In this document: positions 31,475 through 42,300 of the stretch, one piece after another
How positions within the stretch are numbered: the stretch's first letter is position 1
How the letters are laid out: every line of letters begins with the position of its first letter
Assembly (NCBI GenBank): GCA_903632075.3
Contig: CAHIKZ030005407.1
Span: 1-64,000, forward strand
DNA from: Acanthosepion pharaonis
Lineage: Eukaryota; Mollusca; Cephalopoda; Sepiida; Sepiidae
Direction of reading: 5' to 3'
Length of the DNA: 64,000 bases
Translations under genes and position numbers: made by a program
The notes under the pieces: model-generated
The model's input: the letters and a program-made list of their open reading frames with translations, nothing else
Told to the model about the DNA's origin: nothing
Database searches by the model: none

Positions 31475-31738
31475 TTATGCTTAGTCCCTACAGACTGCAA
31501 TGTATCCTTGAATGTCTTCAAAAAGCTATCAAAATACAAGGACCTTGAAATCGAAATCTCAAAAGTGTGGCACATAAGGGCATTAACAATTCCAGTTCTA
31601 GTTGGAGCACTCGGATTGATTGGAAAAGATTTCAGTAGACTCATTGAAGATATTCCTGGAAGCCCATGTCTTAAAGAAATACAAAAATTTGTTTTCATGA
31701 GTATAACTCATACCTTACGAAGGGTTTTATCTATGTAA
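31475..31738 (+). pseudogene. R2-like LINE C-terminus
   Basis: The frame from about 31508 reads KKLSKYKDLEIEISKVWHIR, ALTIPVLVGALGLIGKDFSR, LIEDIPGSPCLKEIQKFVFM, SITHTLRRVLSM and stops at 31736-31738. This is the conserved closing segment of a widespread R2-like LINE ORF found in molluscs and cnidarians (KYKDLEIEI-RMW, TIPVVIGALG, IPG-P-L-ELQKI). The last 76 codons are intact; upstream is lost. Confidence 0.85.
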
Positions 31739-31739
31739 A

Positions 31740-32880
31740 ATCTGTGTGTGTGTATGGGTGTGTATTTTGGGGTTTTTTTTTAATTGTTCAATGGAAAATA
31801 TCATGATAGCATTTTGACCTTAGGTCTCTGGGCAGGACCCGGAAAGAAATGTGTACAAACCAGAAACCAAAGGAAATAATAATAATAATAATAATAGTTA
31901 AGAGAAGAGCGCGATTTAAGAAAAGAAAAAGAAAAGAAAAATACGGTTTTTGACAATGTTAAACAATATTTCAGAATGTCTGTCTTATCAAGTTATATTG
32001 AAATTCATTTTTTCAAGTATAAAAATATATGAATCTACAAAAAATTATAAGCCTTTGTACAAACATTGCTTGCCTTGTAACGAAAAAACGGCTGTACTGG
32101 GAATGAACACGTCAAAACAAATGAAACGCTGTCATTTGAGAGAATAATATTATGAAAAATGGATTGATAAAAATGAAAGTCTGAAGCAAAATTATAGTCT
32201 ACGTCAATGTGCCTTGGTGTTAAACACTATAGAACTTTTCAGCTTTTGCATATAAGATGCAGGGTCATATTTTCAGCCATTGTGGGGGTGCGTCATATAT
32301 ATAGGTAAATGCGGTAAAATTATCGTTGAATCATTTCTTCTTATATACATTTTGAATTATATTTTTTTCTTAGCTAATAAAATGTAAATAATAGGAGTCA
32401 AAGAATTTTTTTTCAAGTGTTTCCCCAATGAGTAATGGTTGAAAGTGCTCAATTTATGAGAGGCGCCTATATTGGCAGAAGCTATGTTTATCTTGTACAT
32501 ATAAATCCACATTTAATAACAATAAGATTATATAAGGCAATAATAAAATGAAAAGGTTATAATCATATTATTATAATAAAATTATAAGATTAAACAAATG
32601 CGTAGGTGAATGCTAATAAAGCTCGTTTGTAATTTATGTGGATGCGAAGGAGACTGTAAAGGGTGTCGCTTTCTGTATATGTTTATATTAATGTGAATCT
32701 GCTTCTAGTAATCAATTCAGAACCATTTTATATAATTCTTTTGTTTAAGATCGCACACGCCAAAAAAAAACTGTCGTTAAGTGTGGGGATCTTGATAAAT
32801 ACTACCGATGCTAACTTTTTGTGAAGTCACATCGGGTTTTTTGCTTATTTATTCTGATTACAATCAGGATTCTGGCTTTT
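31740..32880. other. no gene seen
   Basis: Only a short (AAT)n at 31879-31897 and AT-rich sequence. Confidence 0.5.
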
Positions 32881-32884
32881 TGTG

Positions 32885-33090
32885 CCTGGTGCGATAGTGC
32901 GCATGCGCGACTATACGCTCATGTTTCAGTTCTGCGTATATTTATCGTCGAAAGTCTCCGTGCGATAGAGTTTGACCTCGTGTAGAATCGCAGAAGAAAA
33001 TGTGTGAGAAAATAAAAAAAAGAAGGGCCGATGACGGTTTACAACAACAACAAATAAAAATGAAACAAAAAGTACGCAGAAAATAAATTT
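32885..33090 (+). promoter_or_regulatory. CpG-containing patch with NRF1-type palindrome
   Basis: GTGCGCATGCGCGAC at about 32898-32912 contains TGCGCATGCGCG, a perfect match to the NRF1 consensus (YGCGCAYGCGCR). The next 130 bp are richer in CpG than the surroundings and are followed by a short frame at 33000 (MCEKIKKRRADDGLQQQQIK). No exon or splice pattern confirms a promoter, so this is a weak call. Confidence 0.25.
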
Positions 33091-33091
33091 C

Positions 33092-34117
33092 TTGTCTTTT
33101 TTTTTTTTTTCTATTAATACTTTTCTTTTTATTTTAAGTTTTGTAATTCTGTTGCCGTCCTGTTTTCTTATTATGTTTCTTGGACCTTTCTTTTTTTTAC
33201 CCGAAAAAATCGTGTATAATTCAGGTGGTGTTATTCTGCAACACGTATTGCTCTTTGTTTGGAGCGGGAAAAGGCAGAGTGGTGGATTCCAACTCTCATC
33301 AAAGTGTTCTTATCTCCACTCTGACAGAGCTAGAATTTCTTCCTTTTTTTCTGAATAAAGGAAGGTTTTGCAATGGGTTTCCAATATGAACCTGAACTAC
33401 GACGTAAATTTTTTCGTATTTTTATGGAGTAGGAATTGACATCAAAGCTTTACACTATAGAAGCATTCGTACATTTTGTAGTGAAATACTTGTCTCCTTT
33501 CTTTTGTATTACACCCTTTTATAGACAATCATTCATTGTTCTACATAGCTTTGTCGTGTGGTTCAGCTCAGAGGTTTTTATTTATTTTTTTCTTTTAATA
33601 TTCCATATCATTCCTTTCTAAAGAATGTTCTCCCTACCGAAAAATGGATCCAGAAACATTTATAAGTTCTGTTAGATAATTTTATTTGTTTTTTTCCCCC
33701 TTGTTACCTAATCGTTATCATTTCATCATCACGAAAGCTGATTCACTTTTCGTTTGTTGCGGCGATTAACATAAATTTATGACGTTTTGTCAGACTGACT
33801 GCAGTCGAAATGTGGTTTACAACTTTGCTTGAAGTGAAACATATTTTATGCGCGGTAAACGACATTAAACTAGCGTTTCTGTCTTCTCAAGCGAATATCA
33901 TCTCAAAAACAAACCTTGTATCCTTTCATGATCAACATACAGACCCTGAATTTACTTCAGTTAAGATTATTATCGAAAAAAAAAGACGATTTTTTTAAAT
34001 TTGTTTTTAACATATTAACTAAAAAGCAGAGGTACCTTGAAGTACCTGGTGGCTAATACCTCTACCAGACGTATGTTAGCAATTACACTTGTTTCATGCT
34101 CAGGTTTTGTTTGATTT
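33092..34117. other. no gene seen
   Basis: T-rich sequence with Phe/Leu/Ser-rich short frames typical of noncoding DNA. A small hairpin AGGTACCTTGAAGTACCT lies at about 34030-34047. Confidence 0.5.
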
Positions 34118-34124
34118 GTTTTAC

Positions 34125-34594
34125 GGCATATCAACCTCAATGGGTTATTTAATGCCGACAAAATTTTTATTGATGGTAATATGTTTTTCTTCAAAAATCT
34201 ATTTCTGCGAATATTTTTCCTTGAAGAAATCTATAGCTGGTATATTTTTTTTCAAAGAATGCATAGCTGTTTGTATTGCTATTAGCTTTTTTTTAAAAAG
34301 TATTGCTGATAATAATTTTTCCTTCAAAAATTATTGGTGGTAATAATTTTTTATGTTACAAAGTATTTCTGGTATTAAAACCTATTTTTACACAAGTTTG
34401 GGTGTCAACTATTTGCCCATAGCTGGGACCCCAACAGGTGCTACCACCCCGGGTTAGGGTGAACCTGGGAACACCAGTAATTAAGTAGTGGTTCCACGCT
34501 CCTCAAAACCTCCTGATCAGAGGCCTTGCTGTTGGACGTAGTTTAACGTCTTACCTAGGACACCGATGTAATTTATTGTCATACCCAGGACGGT
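34125..34594 (+). repeat. dispersed repeat family C, copy 2
   Basis: Starts GGCATATCAACCTCAATGGG, has a T/A-rich interior with TTCAAAGAAT-type repeats, then GCTACCACCCCGGGTTAGGG, TGAACCTGGGAACACCAG and GTGGTTCCACGCTCCTCAAA, ending TTGTCATACCCAGGACGG. Best preserved of three. Confidence 0.8.
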
Positions 34595-34959
34595 TCAACC
34601 TCAGAAGGACATAAAAAGAATCAGAACCGACGTATAAACACGTCTGTAGTTGTTTTTTAACCTTATGTTTAACGTTCGGTAAGAACGCATATACACGCCT
34701 ACGAACTGGAAGGGGTTAAAGCTCCATATTTTGAACATATGTTGAGTTCCCTCTAGATATCATGATGAAATCGTATACACACTCCATTGTTAAGGCTGTT
34801 GGGAAATGGCTTACCTATTCTATCGATACTGAATCTGACTCCTCCTGTTATGCTTTATTTTTAAGTCAGATTGAGCCAAAATTAGAATTTTGTTGGTATA
34901 TCTGCGCGGGCGCGGTTTCAGATATCTCTTTCCAGTCTTGGTAAAGTTCAAAATCATTT

Positions 34960-35560
34960 CAATGGAAGGAGATTTATCCCTGTTCAAAATTTTCCATTCT
35001 CAAAGAGTTTTCCTCTTGTCAAACCTTTTAAAGATTATTCAACGTCCTCTATTTCTATTTCAAATAAATATGAAACCGAATTATTTGTTGATACCATTAC
35101 TTGAAAGTGGAAAATGGCAAAGGTTTTATTTTATTTTTTCAAATTTTTTTTTTCAGTGTATACCTGTATTTTAGTAGAACGTACTGTTTTTTCAAACAGG
35201 GTTTAAATATATTTAATATATTATGCTTAATTAACTAAATTTAATATATTACTTCAAATGTTATTGTTAGTGGATACGTGTATTTAAGTAGAACGCCCGT
35301 TTTTAAACATTGGATTAAAAAAAACATGATATTCTACTCAAATACGGGTACCCACTAAAAATAAAGTTTGAAGTAATATGATTACCTCAATAGTCAGACT
35401 TTCAGTAATGGTATCAACATTAATATTCTGGCTTCCGTTTTTATTCAAAAACCATCAAGAGAACGTTGAATAATCTTTAAAAAGACAGAGACATAAGGAA
35501 AACTGGATGAGAATGTCACATTTGGAACAGGGATCATCATTTCAATTGCTAAAGAGATCA
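34960..35560. repeat. foldback (long imperfect inverted repeat)
   Basis: Left arm ATTTATCCCTGTTCAAAATT, AAGATTATTCAACGTCC, TTGATACCATTAC, TTAATATATTACTTCAAA. The right arm has the inverses in mirror order: TTTGAAGTAATATGATT (about 35368), GTAATGGTATCAACA (35406), AACGTTGAATAATCTTT (35463) and GAACAGGGATCATCATTT (35524). The centre is near 35310. Arms are some 250-300 bp at moderate identity. Class unknown. Confidence 0.75.
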
Positions 35561-35570
35561 ATTAAAAAAA

Positions 35571-35641
35571 AGATCCAACGCAATCCATAAGACGTTTGGC
35601 AAGTGAAAGAGGAGTTTCAGCTATGACAGTGCAAAGTGCAG
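35571..35641 (+). pseudogene. Tc1/mariner-like helix-turn-helix fragment
   Basis: DPTQSIRRLASERGVSAMTV, QSAVKKS then stop. This is the N-terminal DNA-binding helix-turn-helix of Tc1/mariner-like transposases (S-R-LA-E-GVS--T--RAVK-DL). No catalytic domain follows. Confidence 0.7.
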
Positions 35642-35752
35642 TGAAAAAGTCTTGAAAATGAAATAGTACGTGAAAATTCTGAGACACATTGTTATTCCAG
35701 GACAGAAGGGTAGAAGGTTAGACTGCGAAGATCATCTTGGATAAGTTGAGAA

Positions 35753-35755
<3 letters not shown>

Positions 35756-35811
<56 letters not shown>
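35756..35811. repeat. (TA)n microsatellite
   Basis: About 28 TA units. Confidence 0.97.
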
Positions 35812-35813
<2 letters not shown>

Positions 35814-36023
35814 AACTTTATATCAATCCTTCATAAGCTTCCGATCCTTCGCTAATATTAATTAATGCTGAGCATGACCTTTTCGTCTATGATCGAATTC
35901 ATCACGGTTCTTGGAGAGTTTGAGAGTAATTTTGCATTCTTATTGCTCAAAGTCCAATGGTGTTATAAAATCATTAGACATTTTTGCTCTTACAGGATTT
36001 GAACAATTTTGCTGTTACACCCA

Positions 36024-36025
<2 letters not shown>

Positions 36026-36080
<55 letters not shown>
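36026..36080. repeat. (TA)n microsatellite
   Basis: About 27 TA units. Confidence 0.97.
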
Positions 36081-36083
<3 letters not shown>

Positions 36084-36321
36084 GGGGTCTGAAGAGAACT
36101 GAGCAAGTAAATCACGGATTCTCCCAAACCAGCTTCCCTTAATGGTTGAGAAGCAAATCTCACGACATGAAAACATTCAGCATGGGGCGTGGTAAAGCGC
36201 CTTATTGTGTTGTCATCTCGTCTAGCTCTTGTTTATTACTGCTCAGTTATTACTCGCCTTTTCTTTACCAATCGGTCAAAGGAATGAAATCACAATTACT
36301 ATATTACTATATTCAGGATCC

Positions 36322-36522
36322 ATAATTCTCGTTGTAGTAGAGACTTTGTAATCGCAGATACAACTATAGTACGCTGTCGAACAAAACGGGTGTCAGACGC
36401 CTTCCAATAATCTAATTCTGCTTGCTCGATAATACTCGCTCGAATAGTAACCCGTATAGTGATCCAAATAGAGAAATAGTATAGTGAATAAAGGAGAGAA
36501 TTGCTGTCCGTATAGTATAGAG
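36322..36522 (+). repeat. dispersed repeat F, left part before the hAT insertion
   Basis: CTCGTTGTAGTAGAGACTTT, GATACAACTATAGTACGCTG, GGTGTCAGACGCCTTC and ATAGTGATCCAAATAGAGAA match, in order, the reverse complement of 22568-22370. It continues at 39416. Confidence 0.85.
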
Positions 36523-36916
36523 CAGTGGTTCCCAACCACTGTGCTGCGGCACATTAGTGTGCCGCGGAATGATTACTGGTGTGCCGCGAAGAGATAATAC
36601 CTAGAAGCCATTTAATTTCATTTTGTTTAATAAAGACATTCAATTTCTTAATCATGATGTCACCGCTCAATTACATTTAAGTAATATTGGTTAGGAATCG
36701 GAATCGTTAAAAATTTAGGTTTTATTTTATCACCAGTTTATATCGTCTATATATCTCGTTCACAATATTTACAGATTCTTTGTAGATATTTTTTATTAAA
36801 TATTTAGGCGTTGTAAATTAAAGTTTTAGTAAGACAAACAAAAGTTTCTGAAAAGAAAAGGCGATGATGACAAGAATAATTCTACAACGTCATTTAAAAA
36901 AACAAAAGTTCACCGG

Positions 36917-39107
36917 TTGAATAGTGATGATTACTTGAAATTTGGATTTCACTGGACTGGAGATACACAGATTCCTTCTCCGCTATGTGTTGTTTGTGGC
37001 CAAATGCTGTCTAATGAAGCAATGGTTCCAAGTAAAATGAAAAGACATCTAACTACTAATCATCCTAGCCTTCAAACTAAAAATGTCGATTATTTTCAAC
37101 GGTTATTAGAATCAACTATTTAAAAAAAACAGTAACCGTATCTGAAAAAAAAAAGCTCAATTAGGTGGCAAAAATTATTGCTCTTAAATCGAAGTCTCAT
37201 GTTCTTGCAGAATCAGTGATCCTTCCAGCATGCAAAAAGATGGTGAAAATTATGCTTGGTGATAAGGCCGAACAAGAAATTAGCAGGATCCCTCTTTCAA
37301 ACAATACAATTCAGCAAAGGATTCTTGACTTGTCTGATAATATTGAGGAAAGTGTAATATCCAAATTTCAAAATAGTCTGTTTGCTCTCCAAATTGATGA
37401 ATCCACTGACATCAGTAATCATGCACAGTTAATTGCATTTATACATGTCATCAATGAAGATGCCATAATTAATCAATTTCTATGCTGCAAACAGTTACTA
37501 CAAAAGGTCAAGATATTTTTGATACAATCACAATATGCCTCGAAAAATATGACTTATCCTGGGATTTATGTGTGGGAATATGTACCGATGGGGCACCATC
37601 AATGATTGGTTCTGTAAAAGGTTTCGCATCTTTAGTAGAAAAACAGAATCTTTACATCGTGCGAACTCATTGTTTTTTACACAGAGGTATTAGCTTCAAA
37701 GATAGCACAAAATGAACTAAAAGAGGTGATGAATCAAGTGATTGAAATGGTAAATTTCATAAAAACTCGGCCTTTGAAGTCCATAATTTTTGAGTTGCTG
37801 TACAAGGATATGAATTCTCATTATGTTCGTTTACTATTGCATACAGAAATAAGATGGTTATCGAATGGAAACGCGCTATCTCGCATAATTGAGCTTCAGA
37901 AAGAACCTTTTAATATTTTTGAAAATGAAAAACTTGGTAGATTTTGTAAATACCTTAAAAATGAATTGTCAATGTCTAAAATAGAGTACTTAAATGACAT
38001 ATTTAGACATCTCAATAGTCTGAACAGCAATATGCAAGGCAGAAATGAAAATATTCTTACGGCAACAGAAAAATTAGTTGCTTTTAAGAAAAAAGTTGCA
38101 ATATGGCAGAAAAGAATGAAGGTAAATGATTTGGATATATTTCCCTTAATTCACAAAACCTGTGTTACCGAGATGATTCCCATTATTAGTGAGCATTTGA
38201 CTTGTTTAGAAAATAAAATTGAAGATTATTTTCCTTCAATCAGCATTGAAGAATTTGATTGGATTCGCAATCCGTTCCTAGATTTATCAATCATCAACCT
38301 TTTCAATTTTGAGTTATATGAAGAAGAAGAATTAGCAAGCCTTTCCAGTGATCGTGGTCTCAAATTGACGTACGCACAACTGCCATTGGACGCCTTTTGG
38401 ATTTCTCTTATGGAAATGTTATTTCGCAGTGAAGGCTTGTATTTGTACTAAATCGGTCCTAAAATAGGTTCGACATACAAAACGTTAGGAACTTGATATA
38501 ATAGGTATTACGCAGAGTAATCTTGTTGTGGTCGCTGACTACTTTCGTATTCGACTAACTGTCGACTACTGTCGTCCGACATCGACTAGTATTTAGTCAC
38601 CCCATCATGTGGCACAAGACCGGAAGGTAACATGTGGCACAAGACCGGTTTAACGTGGGAGCCTCGTTCGGGCTCCCTCGCCCGAAGGCAGAGAGTTTAA
38701 CCGTTCAGCCGGAGCCCGACTGGGGATCTCCGAGCCGTGGGATCTCCGAGCCCGTGGGCTCGGCAAAAATATGCCCTTTGAACCCGTATAAACGGGTTCA
38801 GGGTCGAGTTTACCTCCCCGAAAGAGAATCCGCCCTTCGGCGTAGCCTCTTTCGGGTTCCTCCCCGCCCGAAGGCAGAGAGTTCAACCGATCAGCCGGTC
38901 GACCGACATCGACTGACCCTCGTTTCTCTTACTACTCCTACTTATATTAGGTGGGGGTGTCTATAGAATAGGTGTGTTTCACCATAACAGGAAAAGTATC
39001 CAACTCTAAGTAAAAAAGCCATCAAAATCTTACTGCAATTCTCAACTTCGTACCTATGTGAACTGGAATTTTCTTACCTAAACAACATTAAAAATAAAAC
39101 AACGTGA
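36917..39107 (+). pseudogene. hAT transposase (BED finger, ZBED/Charlie-Buster like)
   Basis: hAT transposases cut and paste DNA through an RNase H-like core. Domains in order: BED-type zinc finger CVVCGQ...KMKRHLTTNH (about 36986-37072); ALQIDESTDIS with the first catalytic Asp (about 37387); ICTDGAPSMIGSVKG with the second (about 37577); HTEIRWLSNGNALSRIIELQ (about 37840); LPLDAFWIS (about 38380); and, after the 571-bp insertion, YPTLSKKAIKILLQFSTSYL followed by CELEFSYLNNIKNK, the C-terminal hAT dimerisation region (39000-39107). Breaks: a stop at 37121, frame changes near 37490 and 37690, and the insertion at 38418. Between breaks the frames are long and clean, so decay is fairly recent. 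Confidence 0.92.
38418..38988 (+). mobile_element. modular element type A, copy 2, inside hAT transposase
   Basis: Head (GTTATTTCGCAGTGAAGGCT to GTCCGACATCGACTAGTATT) and tail (CGTTTCTCTTACTACTCCTA to CACCATAAC) match 27901-28831. The middle has only about one and a half GC-rich units: the ACATC landmarks are at 38579 and 38906. It separates codons for FWIS...ME from the KYPTLSKK segment. A target duplication is not clear; GGAAA occurs on both sides. Confidence 0.85.
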
Positions 39108-39415
39108 AATACTTTAAAATATTGAAGAAATAATTGTCTCTCTACAAGCCCAAATATTGCAGCAGTAGTCAAGAAGCACCAGGCACAACTGTCCCACTGA
39201 TATTCACCATTATTATTTTATATCCGACATTGAATACAGGATATGTTGATTTATGTGAATAAAAATTTTTCTTATATAATATTTTTTGTTTTTTATTATT
39301 TTATTGCAAAAAGGCTTTATGAGTGGAAAATATTTATTTTTTTGTGATAGGTGTGCCTCGAAAATTTAAAGAACTCAATAGTGTGCCGCCATGAAAAAAA
39401 GGTTGGGAACCACTG

Positions 39416-39575
39416 GTGAAGAGGATAGACTAGAAATGCAGGTCGTTAATCGTCAGCTACTTCCTACGTATATACGTTTCCTCTATGATCACGTGGTCTA
39501 CTTAATTCAATATTAGGATCGCCTGTGTTTGCTCACTGGCGATCTATATTCAAACAAGTGTCAGCAGCGACATTT
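39416..39575 (+). repeat. dispersed repeat F, right part after the hAT insertion
   Basis: GTTTCCTCTATGATCACGTG, GTCTACTTAATTCAATATTA, GTTTGCTCACTGGCGATCTA and AGTGTCAGCAGCGACATTTT match the reverse complement of 22330-22204. Confidence 0.85.
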
Positions 39576-39604
39576 TATTCGTTTATACCAGTTTTAGCCT
39601 AGGC

Positions 39605-39790
39605 TATTTTCCGCCATGATGTGGGGGATTATGACTCTCCACAACTTCCTATCATTTGCATCTCTCCGTAATGTTTCTCTTTTTACTACATTTCCCATTC
39701 CACTACCGACTTACCGAGGACTGAAATTCCTGATCTCATTTCCAACCAGAGTTTTCGCTAAGGTTCCTTTTGGCCAATTCAACAGTGGAT
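39605..39790 (-). pseudogene. LINE 3' tail, minus strand
   Basis: GGGGGATTATGACTCTCCAC, AACTTCCTATCATTTGC matches the reverse of the LINE ending (KLWRVIIP-type) seen at 21130. Traces of the upstream part follow in broken frames. Confidence 0.6.
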
Positions 39791-40370
39791 ATTTTCATTT
39801 GCATAAATTACACGCCTTCAAAAGGAATTGCCCAAAGAATATATCTAATGTCAATATCAGTTCCCGTTTGTCATCGGCATGACCCAGTGAATGAAGCAAC
39901 AACCTGTCTGCGAAACCGTGTAATTATATCTTTTTGTCAAGTGAGTTTAGCCAGATTATAAAATAGTGAATTATCTTTAATTAATTGTTCTTTGTTTCAG
40001 TCAACAGTGAGTAGCTGCCTTCGGGTTCTAGACATAAGAGAACGTGACAATTTACTCTTGTCAATTGATACGTATGTCTACCACTACTGCTGATAATTAC
40101 CTGCCCTGGGCCATACAAATTGATTTTAGTGTCTCACCTGTCATCACTTGTACGCTTAAATAGTTTCTAGTAAAAGCAATTTTAGTGGATCAAGATTAGA
40201 TGAATAACGTAGATGTTTGTTAATGATTGCAAACTATTATGACTGACTACATTATGCAGGAAAACTTTTAAAGATTGCTTGTACAAGTTATTCATTCACT
40301 ATCCAAAGATCCGGCGAAATCGTTTACTTTTAAAAATACGTAGCTTAACGTAGCGCTATTTCCGACGAAG
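39791..40370. other. no gene seen
   Basis: No recognised coding or repeat. Confidence 0.45.
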
Positions 40371-40374
40371 TTTT

Positions 40375-40700
40375 CCTCTTCTTATATGCCTGGACCGATC
40401 ATGGCTCACCACAAATCCCTATCCTTTGTAGTACTTTGAATTGTTTGCCTTTTCACCATCCCTGTTCAGCTATTCATTTAAGCTTGTTAGGTAGTTTACT
40501 TGCTGTTTCTCTATGTCCCTTTTCAGTGTGTCTTGTGATTGTCAAGTTCTACAGTCCATATTTCCTCATTATGTATCCTTGAAATCTCAACTGTAACTTT
40601 CTGATTCTAACTATAGGCGTCCTTTTTGTCTCCACTTTTTCTTTGCACTTCCTCGTCAGCCACATATGTAATCACTCCATCCGTTGAACGAAATTTCTGT
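40375..40700 (-). pseudogene. LINE 3' tail, minus strand
   Basis: GGACCGATCATGGCTCACCA, CAAATCCCTATCCTTTG, later TGTCAAGTTCTACAGTCCAT, ATTTCCTCATTA and CAACTGTAACTTTCTGATTC. These are the reverse of the KLWRAMI, L-MRK and FRKRQLK-type parts of the same tail as 21108-21385. Confidence 0.7.
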
Positions 40701-40762
40701 TGCCTCAAGTCTCTACTTCATCTGTGTTTTTTATTTTTGTTGTTGGTGGTGGTGTTATTTAG

Positions 40763-41170
40763 CGGTATATCAACTCCTTATGAGTCATTTAATGCCGAAA
40801 TTTAATTTCCTTGCGAACATTAGTAATTTCATGTACAATAATGTACTGCTTGTTTTTTGTTTTTGTGTTGTTTTCAAAAGTGCATTTTTGGTAATTTTTT
40901 CATTTATTACAGATAATTTTTTATTGTTTTTTTTTTCTACTGGTATTTTTTAGTACAAAAATTTATTATTATACTTTCATAGTCTTTTTTATTTTTATTT
41001 TTTTTTGTCCTAGTTTGAGGGTTAACTATATGTTAATAACATAGTTGCTACCACCCCGGGTCAGGGTGAACCTGGGAACAACAGCAATTAAGAGGTAGTT
41101 CCACGCTTCTCAAAACCTCCCAATCAGAGGCCTTGCTGCCGGATGTATTTTATCGTCATACCCAGGACGG
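40763..41170 (+). repeat. dispersed repeat family C, copy 3
   Basis: Starts GGTATATCAACTCCTTATGA, GTCATTTAATGCCG, contains GCTACCACCCCGGGTCAGGG, TGAACCTGGGAAC and ends TATCGTCATACCCAGGACGG. Confidence 0.8.
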
Positions 41171-41589
41171 TATCCATCTCTGAGGAGATTGTCCAGCATA
41201 CACTGCCAGAGAGGAAGACATATAGTAGTCTAGCACTCTTTCCTTTATTTCCTTTTTTTTTTGTGTGTGTGTTGTGTTTTGTTTGTTTGTTTTTTTTTTG
41301 GAGGGGGTTCTTAATACATCAGTCTGTTCATTTGTTTATTTTCGGGCAAGTAAATGATAAAATTGAAAAATTCTTATCTAACACGCTTTGCCCCTTAAAT
41401 GATGTTGCTTTAATTAAAAGAAGTAATAATTTACTAAGGCTAAAAGTCTCCTGATTTCGGAGTCTTCTACGGGAAATTTGCATCCAGCTTCTTACAATTT
41501 TTAAGAAACGTTTTGTCAAAGTGTTGGATATTTAAAAACAACAGCGGTAATCACTAAAACAAATGCGTTCGTACAGTAAATGAAATCGG

Positions 41590-41795
41590 CTGAGTTGTTA
41601 CGTCTAGACACGTCGAACGCAAAAAATTTTTAATTTCAAATTTAGCGTCGCTACATCTTCAACGTATCCTCTTAGTGCATAATCACAACCGATGTTTACG
41701 TTTATATGTTCACTCTTCACCTACCTATATAAAATTAATAATAACATCTTTTTAGTCTGACGAAGTCCCTTTAATGACCGAAACGCGTTGCATAG
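41590..41795 (+). mobile_element. PLE-like terminal segment
   Basis: Shares TTCAAATTTAGCGTCGCTAC, ATCTTCAACG and CACAACCGATGTTTACG with 13200-13275 and ends in a hammerhead-like motif. No attached coding. Confidence 0.5.
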
Positions 41796-41800
41796 ATTTT
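41745..41800 (+). ncRNA. hammerhead-like motif
   Basis: CTGACGA (41757-41763), extra A, weak stem II (GTC/GAC), GAA (41780-41782), self-complementary ACGCGT (41783-41788), T at the cleavage site. Stem I may use two pairs next to the core, then an internal loop, then ATCT (upstream) with AGAT (downstream). Confidence 0.45.
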
Positions 41801-42014
41801 TCCTTTCTATCATTCAATTACTCAACATTGTTCTGATATGTATAAATGTATATACCATCTCCTGTATTGTTTGTTTGTTTATCAAGATTCGACATTAGTT
41901 TTCATGTGCCTTGTGCAAAAACGCTCACTTTTGGGTGCTGCCTTGTGCCGTACTTTTTTGTTATTCTAATCGGGTATAAATGGGATTTTAAAATATTAAG
42001 CAGAGTACTAGACT

Positions 42015-42300
42015 GGTGTCAAGATCTCATCAATTTACAGTTGATCTGGCTAGATATAGCCGTAACTTCTATGCTAACAGTTTCTTCTCTCGCACTTCTC
42101 GCTTGTGGAACTCCCTTCTGCCTCAATGCTTTCCAGCCAACTTTAATCTGCAAAAATGTAAATAGAATGCCAATCGCTATCTACTGTCCTCCTAATTAGT
42201 CTTTTCTCTCCCCGATTATTATTAATGCTTCTGTTCCTAATTCTGCGACACCCAGTCACCCCTTGTTCTTACTGGAATTACTGCTTTGCATTGGGTGATA
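42015..42300 (+). pseudogene. LINE 3' end (CR1/jockey type)
   Basis: HQFTVDLARYSRNFYANSFF, SRTSRLWNSLLPQCFPANFN, LQKCK then stop, followed by a degenerate C-terminal extension. This is the conserved ending of the same lineage as 3635-4397, better preserved here. Confidence 0.88.

Larger units (their letters stand above)
36523..39415 (+). mobile_element. hAT transposon with nested insertion
   Basis: The terminal inverted repeat CAGTGGTTCCCAACC starts at 36523 and its reverse complement GGTTGGGAACCACTG ends at 39415. Flanking 8-mers GTATAGAG (36515-36522) and GTGAAGAG (39416-39423) agree at six of eight positions, the 8-bp target duplication of hAT elements. The subterminal GTGCCGC-type repeats (GTGTGCCGCGGAA at left; GTGTGCCGCC at right) are also mirrored. 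The transposase gene is inside and broken. A 571-bp modular element lies at 38418-38988. Confidence 0.93.

Noticed and set aside
33092..33621. Several Phe/Leu/Ile-rich short frames resembling membrane proteins
   Set aside because: Hydrophobic composition comes from T-rich noncoding DNA; no start context, conservation or domain supports a gene.
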